Below are positions 23,903 to 33,986 of a stretch of DNA of 64,000 bases, piece by piece. This DNA is from VXYL01 sp965199915 (lineage in GTDB: Bacteria; Pseudomonadota; Gammaproteobacteria; Pseudomonadales; Azotimanducaceae). The notes beneath the pieces were generated by a model that saw only the letters and a list, made by a program, of their open reading frames with translations, had not been told where the DNA came from and did no database searches. Position 1 is the stretch's first letter. Each line of letters starts with the position of its first letter. Where the stretch lies: assembly GCA_965199915.1 (NCBI GenBank), contig OZ241348.1, positions 3,720,001-3,784,000 on the forward strand, given 5' to 3'. A program made the position numbers and the translations under genes.

Positions 23903-26713
23903 ATGTTTCGCTTCAACTTTTGCAGCGTGATCGCGCTCGCCGCGACGGCGTTGTTCGCCCAGACCCTCGCGGCGCAGACCGAGGATGCCGCGGACGAACC
24001 GGGCGCTGGGGAGACCACCGCTGTCGAGGGGGCCGACGTCTGCCGCCGTTGGGACGACGCGAGCGAGTCCTGGCGCTACGGCTTGTACACCGACACGGAA
24101 GGATGCGAAATCGTCGTCGTCACCGGCACGCGCCTGGGCGACGACCCCAGCTTGCGCGTGGAGGTGCTGACCGCGGAGGAAATCGCCGCCCGCGGCCTCA
24201 CCGCCGCCGAGGACATCCTGCGGGCGATTCCGCAGAACCTCGCCACGATCAACACCTACAACAACACGAGCCGGCTGACGTCGCTCGATGTGGCGTTGGG
24301 GGAACTCGGCATCGGCGTCGCCACCGCGAATCTGCGCGGCCTCGGCTCGCGCAACACGCTGGTGCTGGTGAACGGTCGCCGTCTCGCGGGGGCCGCGGGC
24401 GTCAACGAGTTCTTCGCCAATGTCAACAGCATTCCGGTGGCGGCCATCGAACGGGTGGAGATCTCGCTTGACGGCGGCGGCGCGGTGTACGGATCGGACG
24501 CCGTGGGCGGCGTGGTGAACTTCATCCTCAAGCGGGACTACGCCGGCGTCCACATGTCCGGTCGCTACGAGCACAGCGCCACCGGCGGCGATTCGAACCG
24601 TCTCGACGTGAACCTCGGCTACTCGTGGGGAGACGGCAACGCCACGGCAATCGTGGCGCGCACGGAGAGTGATCCGGTCAACAACCACAAGACCGGCTTC
24701 ACCACGCGCGACTACCGCTCCCGCTTGGGTCCTGGGGACGAGTACAACTTCGTCGGCACGCTTCGGCCGCGTTCCGGCCTCGTGGCCACCTCGCAATGGG
24801 GACCGTTTCTCATTCTTCCGCCGGGCAACGACGGCAGCAACGCCCAGCCGGACGACTTCGGGCCCGTCACGGCGGAGGATTACCGCGACGTGGTGGTGCC
24901 GGACGCCGGCGCCGCCACCGAGGACGTTTCCGTCACCCTCGCCGCAAACCACACGCTCTTTGAGAAGTTGACGTTGCGCGGCGAAGTGTTGTGGCGGGAA
25001 TCGACGACGCGGCGACGGGCGGCGGGCGCGCGCCTCAATTCGGTGCTGGTGCCCGAGAGCAACGCGTTCAACAATTTCGGCCGCAACGTGGTGGCGAGAT
25101 ACGACGCGCAGCGCGAAATAGACGACGGCCTCCTCAGCCCCGGCGCGACCACCGGCGCGCACGAGCACAACCGCTACGCGCTTCGTCTCGACTACGCATG
25201 GAGCGACACGGCGCAGGTCGTGGTCGACCACACCTACGCGTTCTCGGACGGCTTCCGGCGCGTGTACCGCTTCAATCCGCGGGCATCTGTCGTGGCCACC
25301 GAGGCGCAAAACGACAGGCTCGTGGAACTGCTCGCGAGTTCGGATCCAAACGTGGCGCTGAACTTCTTCGGCGACGGCAGCGGGCAGAACGCCACCATCG
25401 CCGAGTTCTACCTGCCGCAATTGCAGGACACGGATCGGGCGTACGTGCGCACCACCACCGCCTATTTCCGCGGCGGCGTCTTCGACGCCCCGGGGGGACG
25501 CGCCTACCTCGCCGTTGGCGGCGAAACCCGCAGCGAGTGGATAGAGGATTTGGATTTCGGATCCCATGTCGAGTTCGGCATCGGCGTCGCCAAGCCGACC
25601 CGGGACTTGCGGGCCGCCTTCGTGGAAGCGCAGCTGCCGCTGTTCGGGCGGGAGAACGCCCGGCCGGGGCTGCAACGGCTCGTGGTCACCGCCAAGCTGC
25701 GGCGGGACAGCTACGAGACCGAAGGCGCCGCCGGCGAAACCGAGGATTCTGCCCCACGCTTGGTGCGGGCAACATTCGCCAACACGGCGCCGTACCTCGG
25801 CATCGCCTACACGCCGTTCGCCGATCTCACCGTGCGCGTGTCCCACGCCGAGGGGTTCGTGGCGCCGCGGTTCCGCGAACTGTTCGATCGCTCCACCCGC
25901 GACTTCGCGTTCTTCGCGATCGATCCCCTCACCGGATTGTTTGTGCCAACGCGCGTGGTCTCCGGATCGAATCCCGATTTGAAGCCCGAGTTGTCCACCA
26001 CGCTCACCCTGGGATTCGACTGGACGCCGACCTTTGTGGAAGGTCTCGGCGTCGAGGTCTACTACTCCGATGTGGACATCCGCGACCGCATCGCCGGCAA
26101 CATCGAGCTGGCGCGGCTCTTGCCGGCCGAGGTGTACGGCAACCTGCCGCAATTCTTCGAACGGGCGGAGGACGGAACCTTGCTCACGGCGATCAGCACG
26201 TTTGTGAACATTTCGCGCCGCGCCACCTCAAGCCTGGACTTGAAGATTCGCAAGGCCTTCCCCACGGACCGCGGCGAGTGGCTCGTGGAACTGCGCCACA
26301 ACCGCGTGCTCGACTATTTCGATCAGCCCTTTGCCGGCGGCGAGCGCATCAGCATGGTGGGCAAGTCACTCGGTATCGACCACTACAAGACGGCGCTCCA
26401 ACTGCGTTGGCGACGCGGCCCCACAACGGTCAACGCCTTCTTGAACCACACGCCGAGCTATGTGAACAACGACCACTTCTGGAACGCCGCAAGGAACATC
26501 CCGGAAGCCAAGGTCTCGTCGTGGACCACCTTGGACGCCAGCGTCCAGCACCGCTTCGACAACGGCGTCTCCTTGCAGGTGGGGGGACGCGACCTCTTGG
26601 GCCGGGACTTTCCGTTCATGCTCTCGCAAGGTGGAAACCCGTGGGACGCCAAGCGGGTCGATCTGCGCGGACGGGTGTTGTTCTTGAACGTGTCCTACAA
26701 CTTCGGCGGGTAG
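23903..26713 (+). CDS. TonB-dependent outer-membrane receptor
   Basis: This 936-residue receptor has a signal peptide (about residues 1-25, FNFCSVIALAATALFAQTLAAQ), a TonB-box-like stretch EIVVVTGTRLG, and a plug domain from about 90 to 215 with RNTLVLVNGRRL and GAVYGSDAVGGVVNFILK. A long beta-barrel follows, ending in VSYNFGG. The plug wording is that of the large TonB receptors of marine Proteobacteria that take up organic substrates, but the ligand is unknown. No transporter partner lies next to it. The stop is followed directly by a REP-like repeat. Confidence 0.9.
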   Translation: MFRFNFCSVIALAATALFAQTLAAQTEDAADEPGAGETTAVEGADVCRRWDDASESWRYGLYTDTEGCEIVVVTGTRLGDDPSLRVEVLTAEEIAARGLTAAEDILRAIPQNLATINTYNNTSRLTSLDVALGELGIGVATANLRGLGSRNTLVLVNGRRLAGAAGVNEFFANVNSIPVAAIERVEISLDGGGAVYGSDAVGGVVNFILKRDYAGVHMSGRYEHSATGGDSNRLDVNLGYSWGDGNATAIVARTESDPVNNHKTGFTTRDYRSRLGPGDEYNFVGTLRPRSGLVATSQWGPFLILPPGNDGSNAQPDDFGPVTAEDYRDVVVPDAGAATEDVSVTLAANHTLFEKLTLRGEVLWRESTTRRRAAGARLNSVLVPESNAFNNFGRNVVARYDAQREIDDGLLSPGATTGAHEHNRYALRLDYAWSDTAQVVVDHTYAFSDGFRRVYRFNPRASVVATEAQNDRLVELLASSDPNVALNFFGDGSGQNATIAEFYLPQLQDTDRAYVRTTTAYFRGGVFDAPGGRAYLAVGGETRSEWIEDLDFGSHVEFGIGVAKPTRDLRAAFVEAQLPLFGRENARPGLQRLVVTAKLRRDSYETEGAAGETEDSAPRLVRATFANTAPYLGIAYTPFADLTVRVSHAEGFVAPRFRELFDRSTRDFAFFAIDPLTGLFVPTRVVSGSNPDLKPELSTTLTLGFDWTPTFVEGLGVEVYYSDVDIRDRIAGNIELARLLPAEVYGNLPQFFERAEDGTLLTAISTFVNISRRATSSLDLKIRKAFPTDRGEWLVELRHNRVLDYFDQPFAGGERISMVGKSLGIDHYKTALQLRWRRGPTTVNAFLNHTPSYVNNDHFWNAARNIPEAKVSSWTTLDASVQHRFDNGVSLQVGGRDLLGRDFPFMLSQGGNPWDAKRVDLRGRVLFLNVSYNFGG

Positions 26714-26741
26714 GGCGCGTTGGAGTTTGCTGCGCAAACTC
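26713..26741. repeat. Bipartite palindromic repeat, copy 2 (REP-like)
   Basis: This copy keeps half of the first hairpin (GGGCGCG) and a perfect second hairpin GAGTTTGC-TGC-GCAAACTC at 26723-26741. It lies between the convergent ends of the TonB receptor and a histidine kinase gene, so here it could also work as a terminator. Confidence 0.85.
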
Positions 26742-26777
26742 GGTCCTTGTTGCGAGACTTGACGCGCACTTTGTAGG

Positions 26778-28154
26778 TTAGGCGGCTAACCGGAACCGCA
26801 ACGCGAATGTCGCGCCGCCGTCCTCGGCGTTGCGGGCCGAGACCGTGCCGCCGTGCAAGCCCATGATGGCCTTGACGATGGCTAGGCCTAAGCCGTGGCC
26901 TTTGCGGTTCGGCGGGCTCTTTGCGAAGGGCTCGAAAATCCGCTCCACATCGTCGTTCGGAATGCCCGGGCCGCGGTCGCGCACGGCGACGGATGCGTCC
27001 GATTGGACGCGCACTTCCAACCGATCGCCGGCCTTGCTGAACGACAGGGCGTTGTCCAGCAGATTGCCGAGCGCCACCTTGACCAACCCCTGATCGCCGC
27101 GCAGCACCAGCGCATCGACCTCCGCCGCAAGCTCCACGTCCACGCCCTCGCGCACTGCCAGCGGCGCGTGTTCAACGACGACTTCCCGCGCCGCGACCAC
27201 CAAGTCCACATCGTCCGACAACTCGTTTTGGTTGCCGATGCACATCAGGCGCAGCAGCTGATCGACAAGGGTGGACATGCGGCGCAGATCCTTGCGCAGC
27301 GCTTCTTTCACGTCGCCTTCGGCGAGTTCCTCGAGCCGGGTGCGCAGAACCGTCATGGGCGTGCGCAACTCGTGCGCCGCCGCGGCCAGAAACAGCTCCT
27401 GCTGTTCGCGCGCGGTGTCCAAACGGCCGACCATTTCGTTCACCGCGTGGATCAACGGCACGACTTCGCTCGGCAAACCGTGCTCCGACAACACATGCCG
27501 GCCGCGGGCGGCGGTGAACGACGAAGCCGTGCGGGCGAGCGCGCGCAACGGTCGCAATGCCAGCACCAACACCAGAATACCGACCAGGGCCACTCCCGCG
27601 CCGACAATCAGCAGATTCTTGCTCGCCCACCAGAACACGGGCGGTCGAAAGGCGTCGAACAAACCGAGTTCGACGGCGTTTTCGATTCCCGAAATCTCCA
27701 CATACGTCGCTTCGCCGTCGACGAGGCGAAAATGGACGTGCGCCCGCACGCCCCCTTCGTCCAGCGTCGCCTGCCAAGAAACGCTGTCGTTCGCTTGCGA
27801 AGGCAGCGCGGTTTCGGCGGGCAGAACATGCCGCCACTTCGGCGCGTCGCCAAACTGCACTTGCGCGTCGCCGCGGCGACCGTAGTAACGGAAACGTGGA
27901 TTGACCATCGCGATTTCCCGCAAGGTGGACGCGTACTTCTGCTCGCCGCCGCGACCGTCGGCTTGCGCGTCCAGCGCGTCGCGTACCGCTACTTCCGCGA
28001 TGCTCGTGGTGAGCGTGAGCGGGTCCCGCTGCACGTCCGCGCCAACCCGGATCAACGCGAACCAGCCGAGCGCCAGCGCCAGGAAGACGATGGAGAGCAA
28101 CGCCATGCGCACGATCAACGAACGGCTGAACAAGGCAAGACCGCGGGCGCTCAT
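26778..28154 (-). CDS. Sensor histidine kinase
   Basis: This 458-residue membrane kinase has a first transmembrane segment at about 13-36, a periplasmic domain of roughly 135 residues, a second membrane segment at about 172-195 (NLLIVGAGVALVGILVLVLAL), a HAMP region, and a dimerisation domain with the phosphoacceptor histidine in AAAAHELRTPMTVL. The ATPase domain follows, with the N box GNLLDNAL, G1 DRGPGIP and G2 GHGLGLAIVKA. It overlaps the upstream response regulator gene by four bases, so the two form an operon. No signal is evident from the neighbours. Confidence 0.9.
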   Translation of the reverse strand: MSARGLALFSRSLIVRMALLSIVFLALALGWFALIRVGADVQRDPLTLTTSIAEVAVRDALDAQADGRGGEQKYASTLREIAMVNPRFRYYGRRGDAQVQFGDAPKWRHVLPAETALPSQANDSVSWQATLDEGGVRAHVHFRLVDGEATYVEISGIENAVELGLFDAFRPPVFWWASKNLLIVGAGVALVGILVLVLALRPLRALARTASSFTAARGRHVLSEHGLPSEVVPLIHAVNEMVGRLDTAREQQELFLAAAAHELRTPMTVLRTRLEELAEGDVKEALRKDLRRMSTLVDQLLRLMCIGNQNELSDDVDLVVAAREVVVEHAPLAVREGVDVELAAEVDALVLRGDQGLVKVALGNLLDNALSFSKAGDRLEVRVQSDASVAVRDRGPGIPNDDVERIFEPFAKSPPNRKGHGLGLAIVKAIMGLHGGTVSARNAEDGGATFALRFRLAA

Positions 28155-28861
28155 GAGGCCCCCTCGTCTTCCGCCACGGCCCGCAGCAAGTAGCCCACGC
28201 CGCGCACCGTGTGGATGCGCACCTTCGCGCCGCAGTCCGCCAAGCGGCGGCGCAGCCGCGATATGTGCGCCTGCAACGTGTTGGACAACACGAAGTCGTC
28301 GTAGCCGTACATGGTGGACTCCAAGCCGTCGTGCGTCACCACGGTGCCGGCGCGTTCCATCAATTTCTCCAACAGGAGCATTTCGCGCCGCGTCAGCACA
28401 ACCTCCTTGCCGTCCACCGAGAAGTGGCGATGCTGGGTGTGCAAGCGCACGTTGCCCACGACGATCACCTTGGACAGTTCCGGCAACGGGCGGCGCGCGG
28501 CGGCGCGGATGCGGGCCAAGAGCTCCTCCGGCTCGAACGGCTTGACGATGTAGTCGTCGGCGCCGAGATCCAGCCCCTCCACGCGCTTGCCGGTGTCGCC
28601 AAGCGCGGAGATGATGAGAAACCGCGTGTGCTGCCGCAGGCGGCAGGCGAAGCGGATGAGGTCCGTGCCTTCGCCGTCCGGCAATCGACGATCGAGCAAC
28701 ACCACGTCGTAGGTGTTGCCTTGCAGCGCGGCCTTTGCGACGCGCAGCGATTCGGCCACGTCCACCACATGGTTTTCCTTCACCAGCAAACGGCGCATGG
28801 CGACGGCGAGATCCGGGTCGTCTTCAACCAGCAGCAGTTTCATCCGTCGGTTCAATGCCAC
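28151..28861 (-). CDS. OmpR/PhoB-family response regulator
   Basis: The protein has 236 residues if started at 28861; a start at ATG 28843 (MKLLLVEDDPDLAV) fits the family better. The receiver has the acidic pair EDD, the phosphoacceptor aspartate in DVVLLDRRLPDG, and K in IVKPFEPEEL. The C-terminal winged helix ends with the IHTVRGVGYLL motif. It is co-transcribed with the kinase at 26778, whose ATG overlaps its stop (ATGA). The regulated genes cannot be read from the sequence. Confidence 0.9.
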   Translation of the reverse strand: MALNRRMKLLLVEDDPDLAVAMRRLLVKENHVVDVAESLRVAKAALQGNTYDVVLLDRRLPDGEGTDLIRFACRLRQHTRFLIISALGDTGKRVEGLDLGADDYIVKPFEPEELLARIRAAARRPLPELSKVIVVGNVRLHTQHRHFSVDGKEVVLTRREMLLLEKLMERAGTVVTHDGLESTMYGYDDFVLSNTLQAHISRLRRRLADCGAKVRIHTVRGVGYLLRAVAEDEGAS

Positions 28862-28974
28862 TCAATCGGAGCGAGTGTAGCAATAGCGTGCGCCGACGAA
28901 GCGCGTCGCCCGCACAACCCGCATGAAGCAAACGTTGGCGCTACGCGACGCGGTTCGATGGGTACACTTCCCGC

Positions 28975-29559
28975 ATGAGCGACCAGCCACCCTCGTCGAC
29001 ATCGCCAGGCGCCACCCGTTGGGCGACTTTGGCGAACGGCGTCTCGTTTTTCCGTTTGGCGCTCACGCCGGTGTCGGTGCATGCGGTGTTGGCGAGTCGT
29101 TGGCAACTTGCCGCCGCGGTGTTCGCGCTGGCGGTTGCCAGCGACTTCCTGGACGGCTTCCTGGCGCGGCGGCGCGGCACCGCCTCGGCCTTGGGCGGCG
29201 TGCTCGACCACACCGCGGACGCCACGTTCATTGCCGCGACGCTGTGGGCGATTGCGTTCGCGGAGGCGCAAGTTCGAGTGGATTTGGTGCCGGGCATCTT
29301 GCCGCTGTTCGTCGCGCTCGCGTTCGCGCAATACCTGCTCGACTCCAAAGCGTTGGCGGGCAAGCCGTTGCGCGCCAGTTGGCTGGGGCGCTGCAACGGC
29401 ATCGCCTACTTCGTCATCGCTGGACTGGTGATTGCCCGGTACGCGTGGAACTTGAACTGGCTGCCGGCCGAGGCGATCTATTGGAGCGGGCTGCTCGTCC
29501 TCGTGCTCACGCTAGCGTCCATGCTCGACCGCTTGCGCGTGTTGATCGGCGGGCGTTGA
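28975..29559 (+). CDS. CDP-alcohol phosphatidyltransferase family protein
   Basis: This 194-residue integral membrane protein carries the CDP-alcohol phosphotransferase signature D-x2-D-G-x2-A-R-x8-G-x3-D-x3-D in SDFLDGFLARRRG followed by LGGVLDHTAD. Five or six hydrophobic segments surround it. It would transfer a phosphatidyl group from CDP-diacylglycerol to an alcohol, as in phosphatidylglycerophosphate synthase. The particular alcohol is not evident. It stands alone, convergent with a GST-like gene. Confidence 0.85.
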   Translation: MSDQPPSSTSPGATRWATLANGVSFFRLALTPVSVHAVLASRWQLAAAVFALAVASDFLDGFLARRRGTASALGGVLDHTADATFIAATLWAIAFAEAQVRVDLVPGILPLFVALAFAQYLLDSKALAGKPLRASWLGRCNGIAYFVIAGLVIARYAWNLNWLPAEAIYWSGLLVLVLTLASMLDRLRVLIGGR

Positions 29560-29565
29560 AGCGCC

Positions 29566-30561
29566 CTACTGCAAGTGCGCCTTGCAGCCCGTGGCCGAGA
29601 GCACTGCGTCCAACGCCGGATCATCGGCGCATTCGGCGTACTTGGCCTTGAGAGCGACCAAGCTCTTGGCGTGGTATTTCTGCGGTTTCTGCGTCCAACG
29701 CTTGCCTTTGAGCGTGACCTCGAACTCGTCCAGGCCGGCGTCCAAGGCGGCGGCGTTGGCGACGCTCCACGGCAGAAACAAGCCCGCCACCTGGTCGCGC
29801 AAGAGCGGCGTCAAGGTGGGGGCGAGGAGCGCCCAGTCCTCAAAGTCTCCTAGACTCTCGGCGCGCTCCATGCGCCGCACCCAGGCGACCACGTTCGCCG
29901 CTTGCGCCACCAGAGCGCCGGCGGTGGGATCGCGCCCGCACTCGTAGATCTGCCCCCACAGCCCGAAATCCGCGAACGCGGGGCGCCCGCCAAACAAATA
30001 CGGGCGGGACGCGAGATGCGCGTCCAGAATGGGCAACGTGTCCGCGAGGCTCTGCTCGATCTGCGGCGCGGTGACTTCGTTCGCGCCAACGAACCACACC
30101 CGCGGCACCATGCGCTCGCGGATGGTTTGCGCTGTTTGCGCCAAGCGGCGCTCGTCCACTTGCCCGCCGCGGCGCAGGCCCGCTGCGGCGAAGCGCTCGG
30201 AAACGGCGACCTGATCCACTTCGCGCGCCCAGCGCATGTGGAACATCCACTTGTTGCCCCACTCGTCGCCGAACTCCTCAAGGAGCGCGGAGACGAACCG
30301 CGCGGCGACGCCGGGCGGATGGACGCTCGGGTCTGGGTGCGCCTCCTCCAAGGCTTCGATGATCGGCGTGGAGTCCTGCATGGCGCGTTCGTCCGCCGTG
30401 ACCACCAGCGGAATGAGCGGCAGGCGCGCGTGTTTGGCGTACAACTCCTGCGCCTCGCCGCGGTCGCGCCAAGCGTGGGCGATGCCCTTGTAGCGGTAGT
30501 AGGCCCGCACCTTCACCGAGTACGGCGATTCCTCCGAGCCGACGATGATGTGTTCCGGCAC
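29566..30561 (-). CDS. Glutathione S-transferase family protein
   Basis: This 331-residue protein has an N-terminal thioredoxin-like GST domain (about 4-80): IIVGSEESPYSVKVRAYYRYKG, with the S-P-Y-S segment at the usual catalytic position and a QDSTPIIEALE segment at the glutathione gamma-glutamyl contact. A helical GST C-domain follows, and the protein is longer than a typical 210-residue GST. The substrate is unknown. It ends six bases from the convergent phosphatidyltransferase gene. Confidence 0.82.
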   Translation of the reverse strand: MPEHIIVGSEESPYSVKVRAYYRYKGIAHAWRDRGEAQELYAKHARLPLIPLVVTADERAMQDSTPIIEALEEAHPDPSVHPPGVAARFVSALLEEFGDEWGNKWMFHMRWAREVDQVAVSERFAAAGLRRGGQVDERRLAQTAQTIRERMVPRVWFVGANEVTAPQIEQSLADTLPILDAHLASRPYLFGGRPAFADFGLWGQIYECGRDPTAGALVAQAANVVAWVRRMERAESLGDFEDWALLAPTLTPLLRDQVAGLFLPWSVANAAALDAGLDEFEVTLKGKRWTQKPQKYHAKSLVALKAKYAECADDPALDAVLSATGCKAHLQ

Positions 30562-30607
30562 GCATCCCCTCCTGCGTCTTACTTGCTTGGCCCGCGCGTT
30601 TAAGCCC

Positions 30608-30910
30608 TTACGACGTGCGTTTGCCCTCGAACGAGGCGTTGCCGAAGGCGCCGAGGCCGACGTTGCCGCTGATGGTGTCGCCGTCCACCGTTGCCGTGAA
30701 CGACAGCGTCATCGGCATGGGGCTTTGGATGTCCGCCTTCCAAGTGAGCTTGTCGCCGTCCACCTTGCCTTCCTTGATGGTGATGGTGCCCTGCGCGCCG
30801 GCCAGCGTGCCGGTGAGCGCGTCGCCATCCGTGGCCAAGGTCATGGTGGCCTTCTGCTGGCCCATCGGCGTGTTCGTGACCGTTTCCCACACCCCGTCCG
30901 CGTTGCTCAT
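30608..30910 (-). CDS. Small conserved hypothetical protein, beta-rich
   Basis: This 100-residue protein starts at ATG 30910, preceded by a strong ribosome binding site (GGGAGGAACC on the minus strand). It alternates short strands with turns (MGQQKATMTLATDGDALTGT, GTITIKEGKVDGDKLTWKAD, GDTISGNVGLGAFG), consistent with a small beta-barrel or lipocalin-like fold. There is no signal peptide. No function is assigned. A longer in-frame leader up to 31051 is arginine-rich and lacks a ribosome binding site, so it is not used. Confidence 0.72.
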   Translation of the reverse strand: MSNADGVWETVTNTPMGQQKATMTLATDGDALTGTLAGAQGTITIKEGKVDGDKLTWKADIQSPMPMTLSFTATVDGDTISGNVGLGAFGNASFEGKRTS

Positions 30911-31090
30911 GGTTCCTCCCAAGATCGATGCCGTCGCTTCAAGGGCGCAGTAGAACAGAAAACCCGCGCCGGTGCGAACCGAACCGGAGCGCCGCCTCGT
31001 GCCGGCGCGCCGGCGCCCGGCGCTGGCGAATTGCGCGGTGTGGGCGGTCATGCTATAAAGGCGGATTGCAATTCAGGGAGCAACTTGTCG

Positions 31091-33973
31091 ATGACAGGCA
31101 TTGAACGCGAACGTCGGGGGAACGGGGCGCCAACCACGCGCTGGCGCAGGTCCAAACTCGCCGCCGCCGTCTCCGCCTCGATTGCGATCGCCGCGCCCAC
31201 AGGCGCCGGAGAGATCGAGGAGATCATCGTCACCGCCACCAAGCGCGCCGAGAGCACGCAGGACGTCTCCATCGTCGTGCAGGCGCTCACCGGCGACGGC
31301 CTCAGCGACTTGGCGGTGGAAACCTTCGACGAGTACGTGGACTACCTGCCCAACGTGGTCGCGGCCGGCAACGGCCCGGGCAAGAAAGAGCTCTACATCC
31401 GCGGCAGCGCCACCGAGCAGACCAGCGTCACCCTCTCCACCGCCCAAGGCTCGTCCCCGGGCGTCGCGTTGTACGTGGACGAGCAGCCGGTGTCGTTCGG
31501 CGGCCGCAACTTGGACGTGTACGCCGCGGACATCGAACGCATCGAGGTGCTTTCCGGGCCGCAAGGCACGCTGTTCGGCGCCAGCTCGCAGTCCGGCAAC
31601 CTGCGCCTCATCACGCGCAAGCCCAATCCGGCGCAGTTCGAGGCCGGCTTCAACGCCGGCTACGGCCTCACCAGCGGCGGCGCGGACAGCGCCAGCGCCC
31701 AAGGCTATGTGAACGTGCCGATAACCGACAACCTCGCTCTGCGCGCCGTGATCTACAGCGACAACCAAGGCGGCTGGGTGGACAACGTGCCGGCCACCTT
31801 CACGCCGAGCGGCGTGGTGGTGGATCGCAACAACGCCGCCGGTTTCGGCCCGGCCATGACGCCGCGCACCGCGGCGCAACGCGCCGCGGGAGAGCCGGGG
31901 TCCGACTCCATCGCCACCACGCGCAACGACGGCCTGGTGCAGGACGACTGGAACGACGCCTCCTACCGCGGCGGTCGGATCAGCGCCTCCTACGGCATCG
32001 GCGGCGACTGGGAGGCGCTGGTGCAGCACACCGCGCAAACGCTGGAAACCGAAGGCACGTTCCTCGCGGATCCCAGTTTGGCGCAAAAGAACGCTTCCGC
32101 ATCGTTCCAGCCGGATTTCAACCGCGATGAGTTCGGCCTCAGCACTTGGACGCTCACCGGGCGCATCCGCAATCTGGATGTCGTGTACACCGGCGGCCAC
32201 GTGTCCCGGGAAGTGGACGGGGTGATCGACTACACGCACTACAACAACGGCGGCGGCTACATCACCTACTACCTGTGCAGCGGCAACGTCTACGACAACA
32301 CGGACGTGAACAACTGCTTCGACCCCACCAAGCGCTACGTCGGCACCACCACCGGCACGCGCACCACCCACGAGGCGCGGTTCACCACGGATCCCGCCTC
32401 GCGTTGGCATTTCTTGGGCGGCATCTACTTCAACACCGGCGAGAACAACCACGTGGGGGACTTCCAGTATCTCGGCGCCGGCGACGCCATCGGCGAGCAC
32501 ATCAGCAGCTACAACAACGACAACTCCGGCGACGGTTTCCTGCTCGGCAACACCACGTTGCGCACCGCCGGCGTGAACAGCAGCGGGCCGCGCCCCCCGG
32601 CGACCGTCTTCTTCAACGACTACACGCGCACGGTGGACGAGGTGGCCGTGTTCGGCGAAGTGGCGGTGGACATTTCGAACACGTGGAACGTCTCGCTCAG
32701 CGCCCGCCGCTACGACCTCACATCGCAACTGCAAGGCGCTTCCAACTTCTCCTTCGGCTGCCGCTACGGCATCGGCGGGAACGCCGAGGAGACCGCGGAC
32801 GGACGCTGCAACGGCGTGGACTTCAGCAACGACGTGTCCTTGCGCCTGCGGCTGCTTGGCCAATACGCGAACGGCGGCGACGACAGCCTCATCCTGAACG
32901 CCAAGAGCCCCAAGGGCAACCGCGACATGTTCCGCGCCGGCGGCAGCAACGCGGCCACGCTGGACGCCATCAAGAACGGTTATCTGACGCTCGACGCGCT
33001 GCAATCGGACGGCGCCGTGAACGAGACGGACACCATCGTGAAACTCTCGGTGAACTGGGCGCCCACGGACGACGCGCTGATCTTCGCCACCTATTCCGAG
33101 GGCTACCGGCCCGCCACGCAAAACCGCAACGCCGGCCAACTCGCCAACAACCAGACGGGCGTGTTCGAGAACTACGTGGTGCCGGCCTACGCGGTGACGG
33201 ACACCCTCACCAGCTACGAGTTCGGCGTGAAGACGGACTTCCCGGAGTGGTTCCTGCGCTTGAATGCCACCGTGTACCGCACCGAGATCGAAAACCTGCA
33301 AGTGGGCCGCTTCGACCCTTCCAACGTCGCCTTCCTCATCTTCGTGGAGAACGTGGGCGACGCGCAATCCACCGGCCTCGATGTGGATTTTCAATGGCAT
33401 CCCACCGCTGCGTGGTCCTTCGTTGGCGCGGCGAGCTTTCTCAGCACGGAGATCACGCGTTTGAATCCGCAGTTGCTTGGCATCGCCGTTCCGGTGGGCG
33501 CCGAGTTGCCGCTGGCACCCTCGTTCTCCGGCAACATCCGCGCCCGGCGCGACTTCAGCATCGACGCGCTGGACGTGGACGCCTTCCTGCGCTTCAGCGT
33601 GAACTACCGCGGCGAGACCGTCTCCGGCATCACCGGCGGCGCCGAGTTCATGGAAGACACGCTGTTCCAGCAAACCGGCGAACGCTCCGGCCTGCCCATG
33701 CAGGACGAAGGCGGCACGTTCGGCACGGTGGAGATACCCGACGGCCGCGGCGGCAGCCGCCTGCCGCGCAACTCGCGGTATGTGAACGAAGCGGTCGTCA
33801 CCGCCAACATGTCGTTCGGCATCTCCCGCAACGAGTGGTCGGCGGAAATGGTGGTGGAGAACTTGACCAACGAGGAAGCGCCGGTGGTGCAAGTGGCCGG
33901 CCACTTCACGCCGCTGATTTCCGTGAAGCGTCCGCGCACCATCGGGCTGCGGTTCTCCTACACCTTCGAGTAA
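31091..33973 (+). CDS. TonB-dependent outer-membrane receptor
   Basis: This is a 960-residue receptor, started at ATG 31091. A signal sequence lies around 20-42 (KLAAAVSASIAIAAPTGAG), followed directly by the TonB box EEIIVTATKRAES. The plug domain spans about 55-190, with KKELYIRGSATEQTSVTL, ERIEVLSGPQGTLFGASSQSGNLRLITRKP. The barrel follows and ends in the outer-membrane signature RFSYTFE with a terminal aromatic pattern. It is only distantly related to the receptor at 23903. The neighbouring TPR-sulfotransferase and oxidoreductase genes on the same strand may share its operon. The ligand is unknown. Confidence 0.9.
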   Translation: MTGIERERRGNGAPTTRWRRSKLAAAVSASIAIAAPTGAGEIEEIIVTATKRAESTQDVSIVVQALTGDGLSDLAVETFDEYVDYLPNVVAAGNGPGKKELYIRGSATEQTSVTLSTAQGSSPGVALYVDEQPVSFGGRNLDVYAADIERIEVLSGPQGTLFGASSQSGNLRLITRKPNPAQFEAGFNAGYGLTSGGADSASAQGYVNVPITDNLALRAVIYSDNQGGWVDNVPATFTPSGVVVDRNNAAGFGPAMTPRTAAQRAAGEPGSDSIATTRNDGLVQDDWNDASYRGGRISASYGIGGDWEALVQHTAQTLETEGTFLADPSLAQKNASASFQPDFNRDEFGLSTWTLTGRIRNLDVVYTGGHVSREVDGVIDYTHYNNGGGYITYYLCSGNVYDNTDVNNCFDPTKRYVGTTTGTRTTHEARFTTDPASRWHFLGGIYFNTGENNHVGDFQYLGAGDAIGEHISSYNNDNSGDGFLLGNTTLRTAGVNSSGPRPPATVFFNDYTRTVDEVAVFGEVAVDISNTWNVSLSARRYDLTSQLQGASNFSFGCRYGIGGNAEETADGRCNGVDFSNDVSLRLRLLGQYANGGDDSLILNAKSPKGNRDMFRAGGSNAATLDAIKNGYLTLDALQSDGAVNETDTIVKLSVNWAPTDDALIFATYSEGYRPATQNRNAGQLANNQTGVFENYVVPAYAVTDTLTSYEFGVKTDFPEWFLRLNATVYRTEIENLQVGRFDPSNVAFLIFVENVGDAQSTGLDVDFQWHPTAAWSFVGAASFLSTEITRLNPQLLGIAVPVGAELPLAPSFSGNIRARRDFSIDALDVDAFLRFSVNYRGETVSGITGGAEFMEDTLFQQTGERSGLPMQDEGGTFGTVEIPDGRGGSRLPRNSRYVNEAVVTANMSFGISRNEWSAEMVVENLTNEEAPVVQVAGHFTPLISVKRPRTIGLRFSYTFE

Positions 33974-33986
33974 CAGGGCGCATCCC

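Noticed and set aside
23768..26152. A 794-codon minus-strand frame opposite the first TonB receptor
   Set aside because: Same reason; the plus-strand receptor has plug and barrel signatures throughout.
30545..31090. In-frame upstream extension of the second TonB receptor
   Set aside because: It overlaps the divergent small gene with its strong ribosome binding site and lacks signal-peptide character. The ATG at 31091 places a normal signal sequence.
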